Notes: generated by a model not told the origin, from the sequence alone. 64,000 nucleotides of DNA from Salegentibacter tibetensis (GCF_020164485.1 NZ_JAIQZA010000001.1:124001-188000), one strand, 5' to 3'. Positions 17,498 to 27,230 are shown, numbered from the stretch's first letter. Made by a program: numbers and translations.

Positions 17498-19900
17498 ATG
17501 AAAATAATTCTACAATCAATCATCCCTTTATTCTTAATCATTGCAGTTTCATCTGGCGTAAACAGCCAATCCACCAAAGAAAATTTAATAGAAAAATTAT
17601 CCAATTACAAAGTTGTAAAGAAAGAAATAGCTTATTTACACCTCAACAAATCTCTCCTGCTTAAGGGAGAACAACTTGGTTTTGCAGCATACGTATTAAA
17701 TGAATCTACTCATAAACCAAATATTTCAAATTCGAATTTATACGTAACGGTTAAAAACGAAAAAGATAGCCTGATTAAAAAGGAAATGTACCGTGTAGAA
17801 GATGGCAATACCTTTGGAGTAATAGATATAGATTCTACATTTCAGGCCGGAAATTATACTTTAACTGCTTTTACTAACCAGATGCAGAACTTTGAAGAGC
17901 CTTATCATTTTTCTGAAAGCTTCAAAATTTTAAATTCCAGTTATGTAGCTCAAGAACCACGGGGCTTTCCTGATAAAATTGATATTCAATTTTTACCCGA
18001 AAGCGGTCATTATTTAAATAACACTATAAATAGTGTTGGAGTTATAGCAACAGACAGTTTAGGGCTTGGCATAGGGAATGCTAAAATAATTATTAAAAAT
18101 AGCAGTGAAGAATTAATAGGAATAGTTGAATTAAATGATTTTGGAATCGGGAAATTTTCGTTTATACCTAATAGAAATGAAAACTACACTGCAATTTTTA
18201 AATATGGTGGAGAAGAACTTCCAGTAGAGTTCTCGCCGGAGATTGAATATAAAGGAATAGTATTATCTGTTAATGAAAAGAAAACTCAACTGGAGATTTT
18301 ATTAAAGACTAATGCTAATAGCCTTTCTTTGTTTCAATCTAAAAAATTCTTTCTTATCGCCCAGGGAAGTGAAACATTTCAGAGCTTTAATATTGAATTC
18401 AAAGATCACAAAACAGCCTTAGTAGTTTTCGATTTAAAAGAACTGGCTCCCGGAATGAATGTTTTTACATTATTCAATGAAAAAATGCAACCTATCGCAG
18501 AGCGCCTATATTTTAACCACGAAAATTTTGTCGTGGAAACATCAAGAAATTTGCATACCACTTCAAAAAAGGATTCACTCCATATAAGCATCCCGTTTGG
18601 GGCTCAAAAAGAAGGAAAGTTGAGTATCTCGATTTTGCCAGAAAATACAATTTCCTATCAACGAAATCATAATATACTATCCTATATCAATCTAAAACCA
18701 TACATCAAAGGCAACATAGAGAATGCTGCCAGGTATTTTACAAATGTTACGCCAGAAAGAAAAAGAGATTTAGACAACCTCTTATTAACGCAGGGCTGGA
18801 GTAGTTATAACTGGAAAAATATTTTTGAGAATAATCTACAGTTAAGCTATAATCAACATAAGTTTTCTTTTAAAGCTTACATCCCAACAAATGATGTCAA
18901 CCAAAAAAAATTAAGCTATTTGATACATGGGGTTGGTGTTAATGCCCCACAGGTAATTGAAATTCCGGAAGGATTCACATCTTTTGTTTTTGATGAATAT
19001 GTTCCGGTTAAAGGTGAAAAACTTAAGATTTCCAGAATTAAATCTAATGAAAATTTAGTCCCGGCAAACCTTAACATTCGTTTTCTACCAAATAAATTTC
19101 CCGATTTTGAGTCGCAGACAAAGCCACTCCCTTTACGAATTCTGTCTCAGGCCGAAAATCAAACTCAGCAATTTAATATGTATGAAGGCTTGAATACCGA
19201 AGCTGAACTTTTAAATGAAGTCCATCTCTCTGCAAAAGTTGAAAGGCCTGTTGATAGAGCCCGGAAACTAGGGAAGCATCGTTTTGGCCGGGTCTCAGTA
19301 ATTTCAGAACAGGATATAAATTTATTTCATTATTTAGCAGATTTCCTGAAAAGCCAGGCACTTAATGTAAATGATAGCCCCAATTTTTGGGTTACATCAA
19401 ACTTCGCCACAAATACATCCACACGGGAACGAGATAGTGAGGACCCCGATTTTGGAATGAGTATGTATCTTGACGATGTTCCTATGGCGGATAAGGGAAT
19501 GTTTTATAATTTTCCCTTAACACAGGTAGACTATGTTGAAATAAATAAAACAGGAATGGGTGCTGGATTCCGGGATTCAAGGGGTAGTATAAAAGTTTAT
19601 ACAAAACATGACTCTCATTTTAGCTCAAAATCGTTTGATCGTATTCAAGAGATCGATATCCCCCTTGCCTATGCTGAAGAAAAGCAATATTATGTACCAA
19701 GGTATGAGAATACTTCAGATGAATTTTTTCAAAAATTTGGGGTTATAGACTGGATCCCCAAAGTGAGTTTCGAAAAAGGAGAAGCAGCAGTCATTACAAT
19801 CAAAAAACCTGAAGTTGGTTTCCAGTTAATCATAGAAGGAGTTACCAGCGAAGGGGATTTAATTCATGACGTGCAGCAACTTTCAGCAGATTCAATATAA
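17498..19900 (+). CDS. Large exported protein with MG2-like domain and TonB-plug-like C-terminus, no barrel
   Basis: An 800-residue protein with signal peptide (cleavage near VNSQS). The N-terminal part (about 40-150) looks like an alpha-2-macroglobulin MG2-type domain (YLHLNKSLLLKGEQLGFAAY; later FQAGNYTLTAFTNQMQNFEE). The middle has beta-rich repeats, and LLTQGWSSYNWKNIF is a signature I know from flavobacterial proteins of this kind. The C-terminal third (LNEVHLSAKVERP, DVPMADKGMFYNFPLTQVDYVEI) resembles a TonB-receptor plug, but no 22-strand barrel follows. Probably a surface or periplasmic protein; transport partner unknown. Monocistronic. Family placement is from pattern memory. Confidence 0.7.
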   Translation: MKIILQSIIPLFLIIAVSSGVNSQSTKENLIEKLSNYKVVKKEIAYLHLNKSLLLKGEQLGFAAYVLNESTHKPNISNSNLYVTVKNEKDSLIKKEMYRVEDGNTFGVIDIDSTFQAGNYTLTAFTNQMQNFEEPYHFSESFKILNSSYVAQEPRGFPDKIDIQFLPESGHYLNNTINSVGVIATDSLGLGIGNAKIIIKNSSEELIGIVELNDFGIGKFSFIPNRNENYTAIFKYGGEELPVEFSPEIEYKGIVLSVNEKKTQLEILLKTNANSLSLFQSKKFFLIAQGSETFQSFNIEFKDHKTALVVFDLKELAPGMNVFTLFNEKMQPIAERLYFNHENFVVETSRNLHTTSKKDSLHISIPFGAQKEGKLSISILPENTISYQRNHNILSYINLKPYIKGNIENAARYFTNVTPERKRDLDNLLLTQGWSSYNWKNIFENNLQLSYNQHKFSFKAYIPTNDVNQKKLSYLIHGVGVNAPQVIEIPEGFTSFVFDEYVPVKGEKLKISRIKSNENLVPANLNIRFLPNKFPDFESQTKPLPLRILSQAENQTQQFNMYEGLNTEAELLNEVHLSAKVERPVDRARKLGKHRFGRVSVISEQDINLFHYLADFLKSQALNVNDSPNFWVTSNFATNTSTRERDSEDPDFGMSMYLDDVPMADKGMFYNFPLTQVDYVEINKTGMGAGFRDSRGSIKVYTKHDSHFSSKSFDRIQEIDIPLAYAEEKQYYVPRYENTSDEFFQKFGVIDWIPKVSFEKGEAAVITIKKPEVGFQLIIEGVTSEGDLIHDVQQLSADSI

Positions 19901-19951
19901 TATTTGATCTTTGCATCAAATTTATGATTCAACCAGTTTTTTTGGATAATA

Positions 19952-20854
19952 ATGCTAAAAATAGCCTATCACCCCATCTATAAACATCCCTTACCGGAAG
20001 GCCACCGTTTCCCGATGGAAAAATATGAATTGTTGCCCCGCCAATTAATTCACGAAGGTACTTGTAGCGACGCTAATTTTTTTGAACCCGAATTTCCTGA
20101 TGAAAAATATATCCTAAATGTTCACGAAACCGATTATTTTAAACGATTACGTGATTTAAAACTCAGTAAAAAAGAAATTCGTAAAAGTGGATTCCCACTT
20201 TCGGCAGCGCTTGTGAAGAGGGAAATGATCATTGCCGATGGTACGATGAAAGCCGTTCATTATTCCCTGGAAAATGGGATTTCTTTTAATATTGCAGGAG
20301 GTACACATCACGCTTATACAAACCGCGCAGAAGCATTTTGTTTACTTAATGATCAGGCGATTGCCGCCAGGTATCTTCAGCAGGAAAATTTGGCGAAAAG
20401 GATACTTATCATAGACCTGGACGTTCACCAGGGCAACGGTACGGCAGAAATCTTTCAGAATGATCCATCGATTTTTACTTTTTCAATGCACGGGAAAGGA
20501 AATTATCCCTTTAAAAAAGAAGAATCAGATCTCGATATTGAAGTCCCCGATGGAAGTGGTGATGCTGAATATCTTAAATTGTTAAAAGACACCTTGCCCG
20601 GTTTAATCAAAGAGCAAAAACCCGATTTTATCTTTTACTTAAGCGGCGTGGATATTTTAGAAACCGATAAACTCGGCCGACTTTCCTGTTCGGTAAACGG
20701 CTGTAAAGAAAGGGACAGGTTCGTTTTACAAACCTGTCACGATCTAAATATTCCGGTGCAATGCAGTATGGGTGGTGGTTATTCCAAAGAAATAAGGGTT
20801 ATTATTGAAGCCCACGCTAATACCTACCGGTTGGCTAAGGAAATTTACTTTTAG
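19952..20854 (+). CDS. Histone deacetylase-family (AcuC/APAH-like) hydrolase
   Basis: A 300-residue zinc-dependent deacetylase of the arginase/deacetylase fold; bacterial members act on acetylated polyamines, acetoin-pathway proteins or other small amides. Catalytic signatures: GGTHHAY (about 115-121, paired histidines), IDLDVHQGNGTAEIF (about 152-166, Asp and His zinc ligands) and FSMHGKGNYPF (about 177-187). LDIEVPDGSGDAEYL and the SGVDILETDKLGRLS segment (last Asp ligand) follow. The length fits the small bacterial class. The start is the only in-frame ATG giving the conserved AYHPIYKHPLPEGHRFPM N-terminus. Confidence 0.88.
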   Translation: MLKIAYHPIYKHPLPEGHRFPMEKYELLPRQLIHEGTCSDANFFEPEFPDEKYILNVHETDYFKRLRDLKLSKKEIRKSGFPLSAALVKREMIIADGTMKAVHYSLENGISFNIAGGTHHAYTNRAEAFCLLNDQAIAARYLQQENLAKRILIIDLDVHQGNGTAEIFQNDPSIFTFSMHGKGNYPFKKEESDLDIEVPDGSGDAEYLKLLKDTLPGLIKEQKPDFIFYLSGVDILETDKLGRLSCSVNGCKERDRFVLQTCHDLNIPVQCSMGGGYSKEIRVIIEAHANTYRLAKEIYF

Positions 20855-20956
20855 CCCCTATAAAATTTTATAGAAAACTGAGCACCAGAAGATTAAATTA
20901 TTATATTTATTGGGCCTCACCCTATTATTCATTTATTCATCTTAAAATTATTCATC

Positions 20957-21427
20957 ATGAAGAAATTAGCTTTCCTCGTATGTCTGCTTGTATTTCCGGT
21001 ACAGACTTATTTTGCTCAGAATTTTAAAGTCGATAACATTAATATTGATTTTGAACGCTTTGAATTACCGAACGGTCTAAAACTACTGGTGCACGAAGAC
21101 CATAAAGCACCGATCGTAGCGGTAAACGTTTGGTACCATGTTGGCTCAAAAAATGAAAAACCGGGAAAAAGTGGTTTTGCCCATCTTTTTGAACATTTAA
21201 TGTTTAACGGTAGTGAGAACTTTAACGACGATTACTTTCAGGCTATTGAAAGAATTGGCGGGACCGATGTAAACGGAACAACCAATCAGGATCGCACCAA
21301 TTATTTTCAAAATGTACCAGTTTCGGCCTTAGACCAGGTGCTTTTTCTGGAATCAGACCGAATGGGGCACATGCTTGGAGCCGTAGACCAGGATTTGCTT
21401 GACGAACAACGTGGTGTTGTTCAGAAT
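20957..21427 (+). pseudogene. M16 zinc protease, 5' fragment upstream of IS110 insertion
   Basis: Codes for the first 157 residues of an insulinase-family (M16) peptidase: signal peptide MKKLAFLVCLLVFPVQTYFA, then VHEDHKAPIVAVNVWYHVGS and the inverted zinc motif HLFEH (residues 76-80). The frame is intact to DEQRGVVQN, then enters the IS and stops at 21485-21487 after 19 foreign codons. The Glu that serves as third zinc ligand in the family is normally the residue right after this point, so the fragment alone cannot form the zinc site. No terminator or start downstream suggests rescue. Confidence 0.9.
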
Positions 21428-21487
21428 CCCTCCTATACCACACCATTAACTCCCCAAGCTAACGGTGCGCATTTATCTTTTTCATAA

Positions 21488-21670
21488 ATTAGAGAAGCTC
21501 TTTGCAAGGCCGATTTTTCAACTGTTGCTCCCTTGGGAAGCACGAGCGCAATCCTGGTTGAGATGTTTGCGATGACTCCAGTGGCGGTCCTGATCTGTCA
21601 GGAACCCCGATCAGAATATTTTCTTGCCAAAAGCACATTTCCTTAGAGCTACTTTAAAATTTATATAATT
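21488..21670 (+). ncRNA. Candidate bridge-type guide RNA in the IS110 left end
   Basis: For the IS110 subgroup a non-coding RNA from the left end pairs with target and donor DNA (established for IS621). Here the left end has a hairpin TCCTGA-TCTG-TCAGGA (21588-21603), a third copy of the junction 7-mer TCAGAAT (21611-21617), and ATGTTTGCGA (21563-21572), which matches ATGTTCACGA at the right junction (23058-23067) at 8 of 10 bases, both differences being G-U compatible transitions. Limits of the RNA and loop assignments are inference. Confidence 0.4.
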
Positions 21671-23044
21671 ATGGAAGCATCTATTTCAATGGAAATTGTC
21701 AATCCCAATGCTGCGGGAATTGACATTGGAAGCCGTTCTCATTGGGTGGCCATTGGCCAATCCGAACAGGATGTTCGGGAGTTCGGTGTTTTTAATCAGG
21801 ATCTTTTTACCATGGCTGATTGGTTGGAAGAAAGACACATCAAAACTGTCGCCATGGAAAGTACGGGAACTTACTGGCAAAATCTTTATGCTGTGCTTAT
21901 TGCCAGGGGTTTTCATGTAATTCTTTGTAATGGAAAATTCACTAAGAATATCAAAGGAAAAAAAAGTGATGTAATGGACTGTCAGTGGATTCAAAAATTA
22001 CATACGTTAGGACTGCTTACCGGTAGTTTTCTTCCCGATGGTAAAACTGAACAATTACGCACTTACTGCAGGCACAGGTCCAATCTTTTACATGCTGCCG
22101 CGTCTACGTCCAAGAAAATGCAAAAGTATCTTAGATTACTTAATTTTCGCTTGGATGTGGTAGTAAAAGATATTTGCGGACTTACAGGCTTACTGATCAT
22201 CCGTGCAATTTGTAATGGAGAAACTAATCCCCAAAAGCTTGCTTCACTGCGCCATGGGAATTGTCGCAAAAGCGAAGAAGAAATAGTGAGTGCTTTACAA
22301 TCCAATGGAAGAAAAGATTATTTGTTTGCCTTGGGACAGGAGTTAGAAACCTACGACCATCTACAACTAAAAATAGGACAGTGTGACAAAGAAATTGCAA
22401 AAATGCTGGAAGAGATCATTGGTACAGATGATAATAAGAGACAGCATTATATAGAACCCAAGCCCCATAAAAGAATAAACAAAAACACTCCTAAAGACAT
22501 CGACTTAAATCTAAAGTCTTACCAGATGTTTGAGGGCACAGATTTGCTGGCCATTGAAGGGATGAGTTATTCCACTGTATTGGCTTTAATGAGCGAAGTA
22601 GGCATTGAAGGGATTAGGAAATTTCCAACTGCTAAACACTTTGCAAGCTGGCTACGTCTGGCTCCAAATAATAAAGTAAGTGGCGGCAAGGTACTTTCAA
22701 GTAAAGTACCCAAAGGCAGCAACAGGCTAAAAATTGCCCTGCGAAATGCAGCCAATGCAATAGGGAATTTAAAAGAATCTACTCCTTTAAGAGATTTCTT
22801 TCACAGAGTAAATTTTAGGAAAGGACGCGTATCGGCTATAAGTGCCACGGCTCGTAAATTGGCAGTGATTATTTGGAATATGATTGTCAAAGGTGTGCCT
22901 TATATAAATCCTGAAGGTTACTTATTTCTGGATCAGAAAAGAAAGCTGGATTTGGTAAAGCGTATTAGAAAACAAATCGATAAATTCGGTTTGACTAATG
23001 AAGATATTGGCTTTAAAAATAGCTTGATAATCAACAACTTATAA
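21671..23044 (+). CDS. IS110-family transposase (DEDD recombinase)
   Basis: A 457-residue recombinase. The N-terminal DEDD/RuvC-like domain carries D18 (AGIDIGSRSHWVAI), E63 (AMESTGTYWQNLY), and D100/D103 (KKSDVMDCQWIQKLH). The C-terminal Transposase_20 domain (LLAIEGMSYSTVLALMSEVG ... SWLRLAPNNKVSGGKV) includes S337 at the expected catalytic serine. All key residues are present, so the enzyme is probably active. The ATG at 21671 gives the full N-terminus; Met-7 is an alternative. It is in the same reading frame as the interrupted host gene, and its stop is 15 bases before the right junction. Confidence 0.96.
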   Translation: MEASISMEIVNPNAAGIDIGSRSHWVAIGQSEQDVREFGVFNQDLFTMADWLEERHIKTVAMESTGTYWQNLYAVLIARGFHVILCNGKFTKNIKGKKSDVMDCQWIQKLHTLGLLTGSFLPDGKTEQLRTYCRHRSNLLHAAASTSKKMQKYLRLLNFRLDVVVKDICGLTGLLIIRAICNGETNPQKLASLRHGNCRKSEEEIVSALQSNGRKDYLFALGQELETYDHLQLKIGQCDKEIAKMLEEIIGTDDNKRQHYIEPKPHKRINKNTPKDIDLNLKSYQMFEGTDLLAIEGMSYSTVLALMSEVGIEGIRKFPTAKHFASWLRLAPNNKVSGGKVLSSKVPKGSNRLKIALRNAANAIGNLKESTPLRDFFHRVNFRKGRVSAISATARKLAVIIWNMIVKGVPYINPEGYLFLDQKRKLDLVKRIRKQIDKFGLTNEDIGFKNSLIINNL

Positions 23045-23059
23045 AACGTTAGTCAGAAT

Positions 23060-25225
23060 GTTCACGAATGGTTTAAATCGTATTACGGTGCCGCAAATGC
23101 GGTTATAGCCATAGCCGGAGACATCACTCCCGATGAGGCTTATGAAAAAGTTTTAAAATATTTTGGGGATATTCCTTCCGGGCCAACTATAGAGCGACAG
23201 GAGGTAAATATTCCCGTAAAAAACAATGACACTTACCAGGTATATGAAGATCGTGTTCCCGAAAGTCGGGTTTTATTTGCCTGGAATACTCCGCAATTTG
23301 GTGATCGGGAAGACATTCATTTTGATCTACTTGCCGCAATTTTAAGTAGTGGAAAAAACTCCCGACTATACAAGAAACTGGTTTATGAAGATCAAACAGC
23401 CAGTTATATTTCGGCTTATCAGGCCTCGGGTGAAATTGCCAGCCGTTTTATTGCAATGGCAAATTTAAAGCCTGAAGCAGAAGTTGAAAAAGTAAAAGAA
23501 ACTTTACTCACAGAAATTGAAGACCTAATTAAAAACGGGCCCACTGAAGCAGAATTGAAACGGATAAAAGCCGAGTATTTTGCCAACTTTATAAAAGGGT
23601 TGGAACGTATTGGCGGTTTTGGAGGGGTTTCAGACATCCTGGCTTCAAACGAAACTTATTTTGGCGATCCCGCATATTACCAAACTGTTTTAAAATATGC
23701 CGAAGAAGCCACTCCTGAAGATCTTAAAGCTACTGCCCAAAAGTGGTTAACCCAGGGAAAACATATTTTAGTTGCCAATCCTTTTCCGGAATATACCACT
23801 ACTGAGTCTACGGTAGACCGATCTAAGCTACCGGAATTGGGACCAACAAAAAGCAGTAAATTTCCAGATTTACAACGAGCAACCCTTTCAAACGGAATGA
23901 ATATCCTTCTGGCTAAAAGAGAGGGTGTTCCTACAATTGTGATGGATCTAATGTTTGATGCCGGCTACAAAACCGATATTCTAGCAAAACCGGGAACTGC
24001 TTCACTTGCGATGAGTTTACTTGATGAAGGCACTGATAACTTAAACGCACTTCAAATTAGTGAAAAGTTACAAATGCTTGGAGCAGATTTATATACCAGT
24101 TCTGATCAGGATATTTCCAGCGTTAGTATGCGAACTTTAAAGCCGAGTTTGGACGAAAGTCTGGATCTGTTTGCCGAGGTAATTCAAAACCCTGCTTTCC
24201 CTGAAAATGAATTTCAACGCTTAAAAACGGAACAACTAAATAGTATAAAAAGGGAAAAATCGCAACCTATAGGTATGGCACTTAGGGTGATCAACAAATA
24301 CCTTTATGGTGAAGGCCACCCATATAGCAATCCGTATACCGGCACCGGTTATGAAAATACCGTTGAAAGTTTGATTCGTGACGAGGTGGTAAACTTTTAT
24401 CAATCCTGCCTCAAACCAAATAACGCAACATTAGTGGTTACCGGGGATGTGGAAATGGACGAACTTCAAAGTAAACTTGAAAAAAGCCTCAGCAACTGGA
24501 AAAAGGGTGATGTACCACAGGTAAGTTTTAAAAAGCCAGAAACCGGGACTAAAAATACTTTATATTTAATAGACCGACCGGAATCTCAACAATCTGTAAT
24601 CATCGCAGGTCACCTTACCGAAAAATATGGAGCTCTTTCAGAAATTGCTGTAGAACAAATGGTAAACATCCTTGGAGGGGAGTTCACATCCCGAATCAAT
24701 ATGAATTTACGCGAAGATAAGCACTGGGCTTATGGCGCCGGAGGTTTTGTTATGGGAGCTAAACAGGAAAGACCATTTATTGTTTACGCCCCGGTACAAA
24801 CCGATAAATCAGCTGAATCGGTTACGGAGCTTAGAAAGGAACTAGCCGATTTCGTTACATCAAGGCCGGCAACCAGGGAAGAGCTTGAAAAAGTAAAAAC
24901 CAATCAAATCCTTGGGCTTCCGGGACAATGGGAAACCAATGCCGCGGTAAACAGTTCGCTAAGAAATCTGGTAAAATATAATCTGCCAGATAATTATTAT
25001 CAGGAATACGATAGCAATGTGCGAAACCTGAGCCTGGATGAATTGCACGATGTAAGTAATACCGTGGTAAAACCTGAAAATGTGAACTGGTTTATTGTTG
25101 GCGATAAAGCCAAAATTGAAGAAAATCTTAATGAAATTGGCTTTGATCAAATTATAGAAATCGACGCCGATGGCAACCGCTTATCATCTTCTATAGAAAA
25201 CCAACAAGTTGAATTAAAAGATTAA
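23060..25225 (+). pseudogene. M16 zinc protease, 3' fragment downstream of IS110 insertion
   Basis: About 721 codons continue the M16 peptidase frame from VHEWFKSYYGAANAVIAIAG through the second domain pair (KLPELGPTKSSKFPDLQRAT; FTSRINMNLREDKHWAYGAG). Compared with the family as I know it, about 45 residues between DEQRGVVQNE and VHEWF, including the segment with the third zinc ligand and the conserved QGENQPYGR region, are absent from both fragments. The fragment has no start at its beginning; the first in-frame ATG is 23456, which would skip most of the first domain's end. Probably not a functional enzyme. Confidence 0.88.
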
Positions 25226-25234
25226 TTTAAAAGA

Positions 25235-25316
25235 GGCTGTTTGAGAAGTTTTATAATCCTCATCCTGTTCCGAAGCTTCGGGACAGCTTGACGAAATTAC
25301 TTTTTCTCAAACAGCC
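25235..25316. repeat. 82-bp element with 12-bp inverted ends; possible bidirectional terminator
   Basis: GGCTGTTTGAGA (25235-25246) and TCTCAAACAGCC (25305-25316) are perfect inverted copies and resemble the ends of the 3198-3643 element. Inside is a near-perfect palindrome CTGTTCCGAAGCTTCGGGAC + AG (25265-25286). It lies between converging genes and could end transcription both ways. Confidence 0.65.
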
Positions 25317-25352
25317 ACTTCTTTATTGATTTTCTTCTTATAGACCATAGGC

Positions 25353-25691
25353 CTAACTCTTACTTCCCATTAACAGTAACTCATTGCAAACAACTTCGGT
25401 TATATAACGTTTAGTCCCGTCTTTATCATCCCAGCTGCGGCTGGTAAGTTTCCCTTCTACCCCAACTTCTTTGCCTTTATTTACATATTTCTCCACCAAC
25501 TCTGCGGTCTTTCCCCAGGCTACGATGTTATGCCATTGGGTATCGGTTACGCGTTCGCCGTTGCCATTTTTGTAACTTTCATTGGTGGCTACCGAAAATT
25601 TAGCCAGTTTTTTACCAGAGTCCAGGTTTACGATCTCAGGCTCTCTTCCAACATTCCCGATCAATTGTACTTTGTTTCTAATAGTGCTCAT
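25353..25691 (-). CDS. ssb: Single-stranded DNA-binding protein, short form
   Basis: A 112-residue OB-fold SSB: NKVQLIGNVGREPEIVNLDS, KLAKFSVATNESY, TQWHNIVAWGKTAELVEKYV and EVGVEGKLTSRSWDDKDGTK are all typical. It ends right after the last strand (VCNELLLMGSKS) and lacks the flexible linker and acidic DDxPF tip that recruits partner proteins in the main replication SSB. It is therefore likely a second, specialised SSB, with the full-length one elsewhere. No gene partner; transcription begins in the gap before an acetyltransferase on the other strand. Confidence 0.93.
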   Translation of the reverse strand: MSTIRNKVQLIGNVGREPEIVNLDSGKKLAKFSVATNESYKNGNGERVTDTQWHNIVAWGKTAELVEKYVNKGKEVGVEGKLTSRSWDDKDGTKRYITEVVCNELLLMGSKS

Positions 25692-25876
25692 AACGTATTA
25701 ATTTAAAAAGCTGAAAATCGTTAGTTCATTTCAACAGGACAAACATAGAACGGAAATTCAGCAGTAATCGGTTGGGAATTATTTGTTTACGTTTATAGGC
25801 GTTTGTAAACGTTTGGAAATAGTTAACTCCACTTAAAAATTTTGTAATATTAACTTCAACTTTATAAGCACTTAAA

Positions 25877-26440
25877 ATGACCGAAAAAGAGAAAATGCTC
25901 TCCGGGCAATTATACCTGGGTTCAGAAAAAGAAATCGCCAATGACCGGCATAACGCCAGACTAATATTTCAAAAGGCAAATAAGCTGGGTGAAGAAAAAG
26001 CAGATGAAAGAACTGAACTTTTTTATTCCCTGTTTGGAAAAGCCGGAAAGGGACTTTGGATAGAGCCACCGTTTTATTGCGATTATGGTTATAATATAAA
26101 AATGGGCGATCAGGTTTTTATGAATTTTAATTGCTGTATTTTAGACGTTGTAGAAGTCAAAATTGGTAATAATGTATTTCTAGCGCCTAACGTCCACATT
26201 TATACCGCAACACATCCTCTAAATGCTAAAACGAGAAATTCCCTCTTAGAATATGGTAAACCGGTAACAATCGGCAACAGCGTTTGGATAGGCGGTGGAG
26301 CCATTATTTGTCCGGGGGTTAGTATTGGCGATGGAAGCGTTGTTGCTGCGGGTACGGTGGTGGTAAAGGATGTTCCACCAAATGTTTTGGTTGGTGGAAA
26401 TCCAGCTAAAATCATTAAACCTTTAGAAAATACCTATTAG
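25877..26440 (+). CDS. Maltose/galactoside O-acetyltransferase-like hexapeptide enzyme
   Basis: A 187-residue acyl-CoA-dependent O-acetyltransferase of the left-handed beta-helix family. N-terminal Mac domain ([20 protein letters not shown]), then hexapeptide repeats ([33 protein letters not shown]) and the catalytic His region YTATHPLNA. The insert loop and final coil [20 protein letters not shown] plus [10 protein letters not shown] fit maltose/galactoside acetyltransferases. Substrate (sugar) not determined. Single gene. Confidence 0.9.
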   Translation: MTEKEKMLSGQLYLGSEKEIANDRHNARLIFQKANKLGEEKADERTELFYSLFGKAGKGLWIEPPFYCDYGYNIKMGDQVFMNFNCCILDVVEVKIGNNVFLAPNVHIYTATHPLNAKTRNSLLEYGKPVTIGNSVWIGGGAIICPGVSIGDGSVVAAGTVVVKDVPPNVLVGGNPAKIIKPLENTY

Positions 26441-26571
26441 GACAATAAAAAACGTCGCGAAATACTGAGAAGTTATTTTTAATAATACATTTTATAGACC
26501 TTTTTAGCAGAAAAATCACCGGCTTTAGAGGTTGCTATTCTCTGTAAGAAAGCTTTTCTTGTAGAAAAAAG

Positions 26572-27207
26572 ATGCCACAAGAAGAACCCAAAGTCTGGTA
26601 TGCCTGTTACGGCTCCAATTTATTAAAAGAACGCTTTAGTTGTTATATTGGTGGTGGCCGGCCGGCAAATGCAAAACGCGTTTATCCGGGGTGTACCAAC
26701 AAAACCCTGCCCGAAAAATCTAAAGGAATCACTATTAACGGCGAACTTTATTTTGCTAAATCCTCCAAAACCTGGAGTGGCGGTGGCGCCGGATTTATAA
26801 AATCTGATTTTGATAAAAACACCAAAACCCTGGGCAGAATGTACCTCATCGCCCAACAACAATTTGTGGACCTGGTGCAACAGGAGATAAAATTTGAAGG
26901 CGATTTTGATATCGATCTTGAGCAGGTAATTAAAAACCGCAGCCTGGACATGAAAAACAATTCCTGGTACGGGAAAATTATCTACCTGGGCGAAGATGAA
27001 GACTATCCTATTTTCAGTTTCACTAATGAAGATTATTTAAAAGATGAAATTAACCCGCCCCACGCATTTTACCTGAAAATAATTATTGAAGGTTTAAAAG
27101 AAACTTATAATATGACCGATGCTGAAATTGAAACTTACTTAAAGACCAAAGAAGGCATCAAAGGTTTCCCAATTGAAGCTAAAATATCCCAACTCACTAA
27201 AAGCTAA
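26572..27207 (+). CDS. Gamma-glutamylcyclotransferase-like fold protein
   Basis: A 211-residue cytoplasmic protein beginning with VWYACYGSNLLKERFSCYIG, which matches the Y-GSNL substrate-binding loop of the gamma-glutamylcyclotransferase-like superfamily. Next come strands TINGELYFAKSSKTWSGGGA and a long insertion not seen in the small bacterial GGCTs. The catalytic Glu could not be assigned with confidence. It sits 23 bases upstream of a cupin gene on the same strand, so the two are probably cotranscribed. Activity unproven. Confidence 0.72.
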   Translation: MPQEEPKVWYACYGSNLLKERFSCYIGGGRPANAKRVYPGCTNKTLPEKSKGITINGELYFAKSSKTWSGGGAGFIKSDFDKNTKTLGRMYLIAQQQFVDLVQQEIKFEGDFDIDLEQVIKNRSLDMKNNSWYGKIIYLGEDEDYPIFSFTNEDYLKDEINPPHAFYLKIIIEGLKETYNMTDAEIETYLKTKEGIKGFPIEAKISQLTKS

Positions 27208-27230
27208 TTGTAATTTTTAATTTAGAAACT

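Larger units (their letters stand above)
21428..23059 (+). mobile_element. IS110-family insertion sequence inside an M16 peptidase gene
   Basis: 1632 bp with a 243-nt non-coding left end, one transposase gene and a 15-nt right end. No terminal inverted repeats, as expected for IS110. The 7-mer TCAGAAT flanks it (21421-21427 and 23053-23059, the second copy counted in the element). In IS110 elements such sharing often reflects matching left target and left donor halves rather than a duplication. Boundaries may shift by up to 7 bases. Confidence 0.85.

Noticed and set aside
21421-21427. TCAGAAT as a simple target-site duplication of the IS
   Set aside because: IS110 elements do not make staggered duplications; shared sequence at the ends is better explained by matching target and donor half-sites, and the missing M16 block shows the locus is not a simple insertion.
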